From a bacterium (GTDB lineage: Bacteria > UBP18 > UBA7526): a stretch of 7,546 nt of DNA. The notes under the pieces are model-generated. The model was not told the origin of the DNA and did no database searches. It saw nothing but the letters and a program-made list of their open reading frames with translations. Made by a program: the position numbers and the translations under genes. Shown here piece by piece: positions 1 to 7,132 of the stretch (position 1 is the first letter of the stretch; every line of letters begins with the position of its first letter). The DNA lies in NCBI GenBank assembly GCA_018903055.1, contig JAHIPW010000099.1:1-7546 (forward strand), in the 5' to 3' direction.

Positions 1-998
1 AATAAGGCTTCTATTTCTTTATTTTTGCCGATGAGATAAGGGGAAATTTTATCTAGAAAAAGTAGAAGGCTCTTTCTCCCTCGTAAATATACAGCATATC
101 CCTGTTTTATACTTCCTCTGTATTTAAAAGATTTAAAGGCTATTCGGCTTAGAATACCAAATCTGAGTAAAAGATCCTGGACCTGATAAGCTAAGCGCTT
201 CGATGAAGTAGCATAGAAAGGGATGGTGTTGGACTTGGAAAAAAGGAATCCATCTCCAGACCATAACCTACCTAAGAATAAAGCAAGGTTATCTAGGGTG
301 AGAGAAAAAATTTCAGAAGGAATAAACTTTTCCGGTGCCTTTTTATTTTGTAATCCGAGATTTTCAATCCATATCCTGGCACCTGATTTTTCTGGTCTTT
401 TATTCTTCCTTTCCTTTAAACGTCTTCTCTTAGTTAAACCTTTATTCCAAGGAACCTGTCCTATAGTAAACTTCGTATCTTTTCCTGTACCAGCATATAC
501 TTCACATCGACCGTCATCCCGTATTGTGAGGGTTGGTTTTGTATTATCAAACTGCTTCAGGTTTTTTATGAAGTCTTCTATCTGGGCTTGATTGTTATTG
601 TAGTAGTAAAAGCCGCTGGGATGGCAGGTATTGCCTTCTGCCAATATGCCTGCCAGGACAATCAGTTTATATTCTTCCCACCTATTTTGGCCAACTACCG
701 GAAGGATGCGGGGAATGGCTACTTTTTCACCAATAGTAATGTTCCTTAACTCTTTCCAGCCTTCTATAGTAAGGAATGGATGATTATCCGTTACTACGAT
801 TTCCTTTCCTAGGGCAGTGGTAACTTTGAAAACAGGTTTATACCCATTTCGCATAGTAGAAACTACGCGGCGCTTTACTATCTTCAAATCATTATCACAA
901 CTTAGGATAATCATTTGTCCGCCTTTTCTATAAAGGTCCTCCACAGTTACCGACTGTCCAGTCTCAGCATCCACCAACGCTGTGCTACCAATGACACA
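1..998 (-). mobile_element. DnaE intein with LAGLIDADG homing endonuclease, C-terminal end outside the window
   Basis: This is a self-splicing protein insertion in frame with dnaE; at least 332 residues are visible. Intein residue 1 is Cys (codon 996-998), directly after GYGFNK, and begins CVIGSTALVDAETG, a typical block A. Block B is VTDNHPFLT with the TxxH pair T70 and H73, followed by IEGW and GEKVAIPR. A first endonuclease motif, LAGILAEG, lies at residues 115-122 (acidic residue E121). A second, LFLGRLWSGDG, lies at about 240-250 (D249). Between them is PWNKGLT at 183-189, followed by an Arg/Lys-rich stretch that could contact DNA. Blocks F and G, with the terminal His-Asn, must lie left of position 1. 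The excised intein would cut intein-less dnaE alleles; this is inferred from family knowledge. The DNA is visibly richer in A+T than the flanking polymerase sequence, consistent with horizontal entry. Confidence 0.95.
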
Positions 999-3242
999 TT
1001 TATTGAAGCCATAACCGGCGAAGTGGGAGATGAGGTCAAAGATTTTATTGGCAATACTTTTGCTTATATCATTCTTTATTGCTCCCTCTACAAACTCCTT
1101 CCTCTGCTGATCCAAAAGCACGGAGATCTTCTTCCCCATGGCCTGTCTTAAAAGGTCTGCCTTGGATAGAGAAAATCCTGCCAGTTCATGGGCAATTCTG
1201 ATTACCTGTTCCTGATATAAGATTACCCCATAGGTATCCTTCAGGATAGGCTCTAACTGGGGATGGAGATACTTAATGGGGATGAGGCCATGCTTCCTCC
1301 TGATGAAGTCATCCGTCATACCACTTCCCATGGGACCTGGTCGATATAAGGCGATTAAAGCAACAATATCCGAGAATTCCTCTGGCTTGAGTTTCTTCAA
1401 GAGGTCCCTCATCCCAGAAGACTCTATCTGGAATACCCCAACCGTATGGGCTCTCTTTAAGAGATCGAATGTCTTCTCATCATCCAAAGAGATTTTGTCC
1501 ATATCGATCTCGACATTCTCTTTCTCCTTTAGTATTCTTAGGGTATGGCCCATGACAGTAAGGTTGCGTAGGCCCAGGAAGTCCATCTTGAGTAGCCCGA
1601 TGGCCTCCAGGGGCCCCATGGCATACTGGGTGGCGATCTCACCCTTCGCTCCCTTAAAGAGGGGGGCATAGTTCGTCAGAGATTCCTTGGAGATGACTAC
1701 TCCCGCAGCGTGGGTTGAGGCATGGCGTACTATGCCCTCCAATGATTTTGCGACATCAACCAGCCTCTTCACTTTCTCGCCCTTCTGAACTATACCCTTT
1801 AGTTCGGGAACGGTTCTCAAGGCCTTCTCTATGGTCATGCCTATCTCGGGAGGAATGAGCTTGGCAATCCGATCCACTTCAGAATATGGAATCTTGAGGC
1901 TTCTTCCCACATCCCGAATCACCGCCCGGGCCTTCATGGTCCCAAAGGTGATGATCTGGGCTACGTTTTCTTTTCCATACTTTTCTACCACATAACTAAT
2001 GACCTCATCCCGTCTATCATCAGCGAAGTCGATATCGATATCGGGCATGGTCACCCGCTCAGGATTTAGAAAGCGTTCGAATAAGAGGTCGTGCTTTAGG
2101 GGATCGAGACTGGTAATGCCCAGAGAGTATGCCACCAGACTCCCCGGGGCAGAACCCCGCCCGGGACCAACGGCAATCCCTTTACTTTTGGCAAACTGGA
2201 CAAAATCCCAGACAATCAAAAAGTAAGAAGTGTAACCGGTATCCTTAATTATCTTTAGTTCATGCTCCAGCCTTTTCTTTAGCTCCGGAGTAACTCCGGA
2301 ATACCTTCTCTTTAGGCCTTGGTAGCAGAGCTCCTTTAAGTAGCCATCCAAGTCGCGGCCTTCCGGCGGTTCATAGTGGGGGAGATGGGTCTTCCCAAAC
2401 TCAAGCTCCAGGTTGCACCTTTCTGCAATCCTTACCGTATTCTCCAGGGCCTCCGGGGTCTGGTGGAAGAGGTCCCCCATCTCTTGAGGGGACTTGAGAT
2501 AGAACTCCTCTGTGGAGAACCTGAGGCGGTTGGGGTCATCGATGGTGGTGGCGGTCTGGATGGATAAGAGGATATCGTGGGCCGGAGCATCCTCTTTTCT
2601 TATATAGTGGCAGTCATTCGTGGCTACCAGGGGAATTCCCAGTTCCCTTCCCATAGAGATCAGTTCCCTATTTACCCCCTTCTGCTCCTCTATTCCGTGA
2701 TCGTGGAGCTCTAAGAAAAAATTTTCTTGCCCAAATATATCCCTATACTCCAAAGCCACCCTCTTCGCCTCCCCTATCCTATTATCCAGGATGAGGGTAG
2801 GAATCTCTCCCTTCAGGCAACCGGATAAAGCAATTATCCCCTCATGATACTTAGCCAGGACCTCCTTATCCACCCTTGGTTTATAGTAGAAGCCCTCTAA
2901 GTAAGCGATAGAGGCAAGCTTCACCAGATTCTTATAACCTCTCTCATCCTTCACTAAGAGCACTAGATGGTAGAAGGCCTCTTTTCCGGGTTTTAGAGAC
3001 TTCTCAAGCCGCGATTTGGGAGCAACGTAGACCTCACAACCAATGATGGGCTTTACCCCTCTAGCCATGGCCTTTCGATAGAAATCGATGACTCCGAACA
3101 TATTCCCATGATCCGTAATGGCTAAAGCCGGCATGCGATAGTCACGAGCGGCCTTCACCAGGTCTTTCAGGCGACAGGCACCATCTAAGAGACTGTACTC
3201 GGTATGGACATGAAGATGGACGAAGTGGGCATGCTCAACCAT
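1..3242 (-). CDS. dnaE: DNA polymerase III subunit alpha (DnaE), 5' part, interrupted by an intein; incomplete at left edge
   Basis: This is the replicative polymerase that extends DNA strands inside the Pol III holoenzyme. The reading frame stays open from the ATG at 3242 to the window edge (1080 codons). AAGAGG at 3250-3255, seven bases upstream, supports the start. The N-terminal PHP domain shows HLHVHTEYS at residues 9-17, ITDHGN further on and a later DCH motif. The palm carries GPGRGS at 359-364 and PDIDIDF at 400-406, so the metal-binding aspartates are D401 and D403, with the third at D554 in KMDFLGLRNLT; the E. coli residues are D401, D403 and D555. The polymerase sequence stops after residue 748 in AGYGFNK, where an intein starts in frame. 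The remaining alpha domains (beta-clamp, OB and tau binding) must lie beyond the left edge, after the intein. Identity is certain; the full length is unknown. Confidence 0.97.
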   Translation of the reverse strand, partial: MVEHAHFVHLHVHTEYSLLDGACRLKDLVKAARDYRMPALAITDHGNMFGVIDFYRKAMARGVKPIIGCEVYVAPKSRLEKSLKPGKEAFYHLVLLVKDERGYKNLVKLASIAYLEGFYYKPRVDKEVLAKYHEGIIALSGCLKGEIPTLILDNRIGEAKRVALEYRDIFGQENFFLELHDHGIEEQKGVNRELISMGRELGIPLVATNDCHYIRKEDAPAHDILLSIQTATTIDDPNRLRFSTEEFYLKSPQEMGDLFHQTPEALENTVRIAERCNLELEFGKTHLPHYEPPEGRDLDGYLKELCYQGLKRRYSGVTPELKKRLEHELKIIKDTGYTSYFLIVWDFVQFAKSKGIAVGPGRGSAPGSLVAYSLGITSLDPLKHDLLFERFLNPERVTMPDIDIDFADDRRDEVISYVVEKYGKENVAQIITFGTMKARAVIRDVGRSLKIPYSEVDRIAKLIPPEIGMTIEKALRTVPELKGIVQKGEKVKRLVDVAKSLEGIVRHASTHAAGVVISKESLTNYAPLFKGAKGEIATQYAMGPLEAIGLLKMDFLGLRNLTVMGHTLRILKEKENVEIDMDKISLDDEKTFDLLKRAHTVGVFQIESSGMRDLLKKLKPEEFSDIVALIALYRPGPMGSGMTDDFIRRKHGLIPIKYLHPQLEPILKDTYGVILYQEQVIRIAHELAGFSLSKADLLRQAMGKKISVLLDQQRKEFVEGAIKNDISKSIANKIFDLISHFAGYGFNKCVIGSTALVDAETGQSVTVEDLYRKGGQMIILSCDNDLKIVKRRVVSTMRNGYKPVFKVTTALGKEIVVTDNHPFLTIEGWKELRNITIGEKVAIPRILPVVGQNRWEEYKLIVLAGILAEGNTCHPSGFYYYNNNQAQIEDFIKNLKQFDNTKPTLTIRDDGRCEVYAGTGKDTKFTIGQVPWNKGLTKRRRLKERKNKRPEKSGARIWIENLGLQNKKAPEKFIPSEIFSLTLDNLALFLGRLWSGDGFLFSKSNTIPFYATSSKRLAYQVQDLLLRFGILSRIAFKSFKYRGSIKQGYAVYLRGRKSLLLFLDKISPYLIGKNKEIEAL

Positions 3243-3269
3243 TTTAATACCTCTTGCTTTCTACTTTTA

Positions 3270-3427
3270 CCCCGTTAGAACTTGTCTTCATCAAAATAAC
3301 GGCGCGCTTCGCTCTCCGCCGTCTTTTGCTTATTGAAGTTCCGATGCCTCAAAATTCCGCTGGAAAAGATTAGGTGGTTTAGTAAAGCTTTCACTGAGTA
3401 AATGATACCACAAAATTTCTAACGGGG
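3270..3427. repeat. 158-bp block bounded by 11-bp perfect inverted repeats
   Basis: CCCCGTTAGAA at 3270-3280 is the exact reverse complement of TTCTAACGGGG at 3417-3427, and similarity continues imperfectly a few bases inward. The block lies directly upstream of the dnaE ribosome-binding site and contains one copy of the 58-bp hairpin repeat. It has the shape of a miniature non-coding mobile element, but no target-site duplication is visible in the flanks, so this reading is tentative. It must also contain or adjoin the dnaE promoter; no convincing -35/-10 pair was found. Confidence 0.5.
3298..3355 (-). repeat. 58-bp modular hairpin repeat, inverted copy
   Basis: Read on the minus strand, this unit begins ATTTTGAGGCATCGGAAC and ends with a GC-rich hairpin whose outer arms are ACGGCG and CGCCGT around an inner GC-GAA-GC mini-hairpin. 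It matches the plus-strand copy at 3886-3943 at 57 of 58 positions, so the two form long inverted repeats around the spacer. Related units occur at 4773-4830 and 4831-4888. No coding role is visible; it lies in the 5' region of dnaE. Confidence 0.9.
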
Positions 3428-3487
3428 CAAGTCCTTTTTTTAGTTTTGCCCCTCGAAGAAAAAAGCCCCAAAAAAAATCTTGGGGTT
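3424..3487 (-). terminator. Two adjacent hairpins; the second resembles a minus-strand intrinsic terminator
   Basis: GGGGCAA at 3424-3430 pairs with TTGCCCC at 3446-3452. Next to it, CCCCAA at 3466-3471 pairs with TTGGGG at 3480-3485. Read on the minus strand, the second hairpin is followed by CTTTTTTC, the form of a rho-independent terminator. No convincing minus-strand gene lies just upstream, so it might shield dnaE from incoming transcription or be part of a decayed element. The core stem is only six pairs. Confidence 0.35.
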
Positions 3488-3543
3488 ATAAGAAAAAATT
3501 GGTATCTTAAAGGCTCTTTAGAATTTTAAGCGCTCTCTGAGCA

Positions 3544-3572
3544 TTGACAAGCATAATTGGTATCATTATCTT
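3544..3572 (+). promoter_or_regulatory. Candidate sigma-70-type promoter
   Basis: TTGACA at 3544-3549 is followed, after a 17-base spacer, by TATCTT at 3567-3572, which matches four of six positions of the -10 consensus. It points rightward toward the short reading frame at 3598 and eventually the nuclease gene. In an AT-rich spacer such a match can occur by chance. Confidence 0.35.
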
Positions 3573-3597
3573 TCTTGAGATTTCTGAAAAAGTCAGA

Positions 3598-3678
3598 ATG
3601 AGCAGGGATTACAGTGATATTGAAGACGAGATTCAGGATGCGCTGCGCTGGCATCCTAGAGAGCATCAAATTGATTAA
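3598..3678 (+). pseudogene. Possible BON-domain gene remnant, 26 codons
   Basis: The frame starts at ATG 3598 and encodes MSRDYSDIEDEIQDALRW followed by HPREHQID and a stop. The pattern of an acidic helix ending in DALRWHP resembles the start of BON domains (short membrane- or osmotic-stress-associated domains), which usually run about 55-60 residues. Here the match ends where the 59-bp hairpin repeat begins; the TAA stop (3676-3678) lies inside that repeat. No clear ribosome-binding site precedes the ATG, and I see no continuation after the repeat. It may be a gene cut off by repeat insertion, or a chance frame; the resemblance rests on recall, not a search. Confidence 0.25.
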
Positions 3679-3731
3679 TATTTAATCATCAACGGCGGAG
3701 AACGAAGTGCGCCGTTTAATATTAAGCATTG
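3673..3731 (+). repeat. 59-bp hairpin repeat, copy 1 (identical inverted copy at 7488-7546)
   Basis: The unit has an AT-rich left end, where GATTAA pairs with TTAATC around TAT, a central hairpin with arms AACGGCG and CGCCGTT, and the palindrome TTAATATTAA on the right. The reverse complement of 7488-7546 is identical over all 59 bases. The central hairpin is the same as that of the 58-bp family except that an inner G-C pair is A-T here. The right-hand copy reaches the window edge, so the true unit may be longer. Confidence 0.9.
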
Positions 3732-3819
3732 GCAGTGATATTGAAAGCATAGGATTCTAATCCCATTGGAGATTTTATCACCATAATCGTTAATTCGCAT
3801 CATCGTAATCATTCTTAAT

Positions 3820-3848
3820 TTGACAAACGAAAGATAGTATGTTAATTT
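3820..3848 (+). promoter_or_regulatory. Weak candidate promoter upstream of the nuclease gene
   Basis: A perfect -35 hexamer TTGACA (3820-3825) is followed after 17 bases by TAATTT (3843-3848), only a partial -10 match. The -10 region overlaps a short palindrome, GTTAA-T-TTAAC (3841-3851), which could be an operator. It points at the nuclease gene about 140 bases downstream, across one copy of the hairpin repeat. Support is sequence resemblance only. Confidence 0.3.
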
Positions 3849-3885
3849 AACACATAGAAAAGAAAATTCTGCGTTTTTAAGTTTA

Positions 3886-3943
3886 ATTTTGAGGTATCGG
3901 AACTTCAATAAGCAAAAGACGGCGGAGAGCGAAGCGCGCCGTT
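3886..3943 (+). repeat. 58-bp modular hairpin repeat, direct copy upstream of the nuclease gene
   Basis: This copy begins ATTTTGAGGTATCGGAAC and ends in the ACGGCG/CGCCGT hairpin. It differs from the inverted copy at 3298-3355 at a single position. Together the two enclose about 530 bases of spacer that holds the possible BON remnant and both candidate promoters. Confidence 0.9.
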
Positions 3944-3970
3944 ATTTTGCCTGCCTCGTTGGCAGACAGG
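3944..3970 (+). repeat. Short hairpin directly upstream of the nuclease start
   Basis: Following the 58-bp unit without a gap, ATTTTG is repeated and leads into CTGCC (3951-3955), TCGTT loop, GGCAG (3961-3965). It looks like another module of the same repeat system with a different hairpin. Its right edge lies 16 bases before the nuclease ATG, so in mRNA it would sit in the leader next to the ribosome-binding region. Confidence 0.6.
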
Positions 3971-3986
3971 TGCTTTGGTGGTTGCT

Positions 3987-4658
3987 ATGAAGCGTTTTTT
4001 AGTTTTTCTCATTATAGTGGCTCTCCTTGGTGGAGGAGCCTTCTTTGTCAGCAAGAAGCCTCAGGTTAAGAATTTCTTTCTTTCTTTGAAGGAGAGGCCA
4101 ACCGAGCCAGAAGAGGCGCCCCCACCAGTGGTTGAGCCTAAGGTAGAGAAAAAAGTCTCGGTGGCAAAAGCAAAACCTGTTATGAAAAAGATTGATACCG
4201 ACGGGGATGGAATCCCGGATACCTTTGTCATGGAAGGAGAGCCAAGAAGTGCACCTGCCGCCTCAGAAAGGATTCCTAAGGGGCTCATCATTGCCTACTG
4301 TTACGCTGTAGCTGATGGGGATACTATCTATGTAAAATTAAAGGACGGAAGAAAAGATAAAATAAGATTTGTAGGAATCAATACCCCGGAAATAAAGCAT
4401 GGAGATAAAGGAAAGGATGAGCCGGGAGGGCAAGAAGCAAAGAAGTTTGTCATGGAGAGATGTTTAGAAAAGACGGTCTTTTTAGATATAGATGATGAAA
4501 GTCCGGTTGATTACTACGGAAGGACTCTGGCCCTGGTCTACCTTCCTTCTACCAAAAGTAAAATACCTCAAAATTCCTTGAATGCTGATTTATTGCGCCG
4601 GGGCTATGCTGATATCCTCTATATTCCCCCCTCGGAGTTTGATCCCCGCTATTGGTAG
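3987..4658 (+). CDS. Staphylococcal nuclease (thermonuclease)-like protein, membrane-anchored or secreted
   Basis: This is a predicted calcium-dependent nuclease of 223 residues acting outside the cytoplasmic membrane. A basic MKR start and a hydrophobic helix at about 4-21 form a signal peptide or anchor. A Pro/Glu/Lys-rich linker (about 35-68) follows, then DTDGDGIPD at 70-78, which looks like a calcium-binding loop. The SNase-like domain covers about 100-215: VADGDTIY with D112, IRFVGINTPE with R127 and E135, and DYYGRTLALVYLP with R179, matching D21, R35, E43 and R87 of the S. aureus enzyme. The position equivalent to calcium ligand D40 is N132, a substitution I believe occurs in other bacterial homologues. 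I chose ATG 3987, with GGTGG five bases upstream, over an in-frame TTG at 3975 that only adds four residues before the basic MKR start. The gene stands alone between hairpin repeats. Confidence 0.9.
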   Translation: MKRFLVFLIIVALLGGGAFFVSKKPQVKNFFLSLKERPTEPEEAPPPVVEPKVEKKVSVAKAKPVMKKIDTDGDGIPDTFVMEGEPRSAPAASERIPKGLIIAYCYAVADGDTIYVKLKDGRKDKIRFVGINTPEIKHGDKGKDEPGGQEAKKFVMERCLEKTVFLDIDDESPVDYYGRTLALVYLPSTKSKIPQNSLNADLLRRGYADILYIPPSEFDPRYW

Positions 4659-4661
4659 CCT

Positions 4662-4888
4662 ATTTTGAGCGTAATCGAGAAACAAGGTTCTGACGAAGTC
4701 AGGTTCTTATTTTGAGGTATTGGAACTTCAATAAGTAAAAGAGGCTTCCAGTGGCGTCAGCCACGAAGACTCATTTTGAGGTATCGGAATTTCAATAAAC
4801 AAAAGACGGCGGAGAGCGAAGCGCGCCGTCATTTTGAGGTACTGGAACTTTCATAAGCAAAAGACGGCGGAGAGCGAAGCGCGCCGTC
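4662..4888 (+). repeat. Tandem array of four modular ATTTTGAG hairpin units
   Basis: Four units abut directly: 4662-4708, 4709-4772, 4773-4830 and 4831-4888. Each opens with ATTTTGAG. Units 2-4 share the 35-base leader seen at 3886 (through CAATAA and AAAAG), and units 3 and 4 end in the GACGGCG/CGCCGTC hairpin with inner GC-GAA-GC. Unit 1 ends in a different hairpin, CTGAC-GAA-GTCAG (4690-4702). Unit 2 ends in GAGGCTTC/GAAGACTC around GTGGC-GTCA-GCCAC (4741-4772). The array starts three bases after the nuclease stop codon and ends inside the stop codon of the 51-residue gene opposite. It probably forms the 3' end of both transcripts. The units are directly adjacent with no unique spacers, so this is not a CRISPR array. 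Confidence 0.85.
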
Positions 4889-5042
4889 ATTCTTCCTTCT
4901 TCCCCATTCTCTTCCAGGCCTCATCCAGACTGATTCTTTCTTCAGTTGCTTTTTTCTCTAATCCCCGGCACATAGCATCAGTAGCCGGAAAGTCTGGATT
5001 CCTCTGGTAGAACTGCTGCCACTCCTTCTTGGTAAAAGCCAT
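4887..5042 (-). CDS. Hypothetical small protein, 51 residues
   Basis: An ATG at 5042 is preceded by GGAGG (5049-5053) at six bases, a strong ribosome-binding site. The frame runs to a TGA at 4887-4889. The product starts MAFTKKEWQQFYQRNPDFPA and ends AWKRMGKKEE. It is soluble, highly charged and rich in Lys, Glu and aromatic residues, with one Cys and no membrane segment or signal peptide. I do not recognise a family. The second half (about residues 26-50) could form an amphipathic helix. It lies downstream of groEL on the same strand, 312 bases away and behind a terminator hairpin, so co-regulation is doubtful. Two bases of its stop codon come from the repeat array. The strong Shine-Dalgarno is the main reason to believe it. 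Confidence 0.7.
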   Translation of the reverse strand: MAFTKKEWQQFYQRNPDFPATDAMCRGLEKKATEERISLDEAWKRMGKKEE

Positions 5043-5053
5043 TTAAAACCTCC

Positions 5054-5095
5054 AAACAAAAAGCAGGGTCTTGCCTAAATAGAAACCCTGCTTTT
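5054..5095 (-). terminator. Intrinsic terminator downstream of groEL, abutting the small gene's ribosome-binding site
   Basis: AAAAGCAGGGT at 5059-5069 and ACCCTGCTTTT at 5085-5095 are perfect 11-base inverted repeats around a 15-base loop. On the minus strand the stem is followed by a T run and GTTTGG, fitting termination of groES-groEL transcripts. On the plus strand the arm ends in CTTTTCTCTC, so it could work in both directions. The T run directly joins the GGAGG of the 51-residue gene, so it might instead act as a leader attenuator. Confidence 0.8.
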
Positions 5096-5354
5096 CTCTC
5101 GGTTACCGTTGTTCGGTTGCGAGGCTCGTTTCGTCTTACGTTATTCGGTTGCGTCAGTCTAAAATCGGAGAACTGTTGACAGAAATTTGAAAACTGTAGC
5201 GAAATCGGAAATTTGAAATCAGTGCTTTTCCGTTCTCTGTTTTCCCTACTGATTTCGGTTTTCCAACAACTAATTTCTATTTTCACATAACCATAGACGT
5301 TCAACGATGATCGTAACAAGTTGCGCAACCGCAACCGATTACCGATCACTGTTT
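5096..5354. repeat. Repeat-rich spacer between groEL and its terminator
   Basis: No credible gene lies here. TTCGGTTGCG occurs at 5112-5121 and 5144-5153. Its inverse core CGCAACCG occurs twice, overlapping, at 5324-5331 and 5330-5337, so the spacer has loosely inverted ends. Inside, GAAATCAGT (5215-5223) and ACTGATTTC (5248-5256) form a 9-bp perfect inverted repeat. The layout suggests a decayed miniature element or a long untranslated 3' region of groEL. A TTGACA at 5176-5181 has no good -10 partner. Confidence 0.5.
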
Positions 5355-7088
<1,734 letters not shown>

Positions 7089-7132
7089 CCTGTTTTATTC
7101 TATCTCTGCTTTCCAGTTCGCGTATATTCGTG

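Noticed and set aside
223-1671. Plus-strand open frames of 78-131 codons
   Set aside because: They lie antisense to the continuous dnaE-intein reading frame, resemble no family and lack ribosome-binding sites.
3270-3452. Integron attC site suggested by GTTAGAA and TTCTAAC ends
   Set aside because: The ends do not fit the GTTRRRY/RYYYAAC core rules, and there is no cassette structure or integrase.
3675-3908. 77-codon minus-strand frame in the spacer
   Set aside because: It runs through the 59-bp and 58-bp repeats, has low-complexity sequence and no ribosome-binding site.
3975-3986. TTG start for the nuclease, four residues upstream
   Set aside because: ATG 3987 has GGTGG at suitable spacing and begins a normal signal sequence; the upstream TTG adds nothing recognisable.
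4662-4888. CRISPR array
   Set aside because: The units abut directly without unique spacers and carry varying hairpins; no cas genes are present.
4978-5349. 123-codon minus-strand frame after groEL
   Set aside because: It spans the repeat spacer and terminator and then reads the 51-residue gene in another frame; no Shine-Dalgarno or family resemblance.
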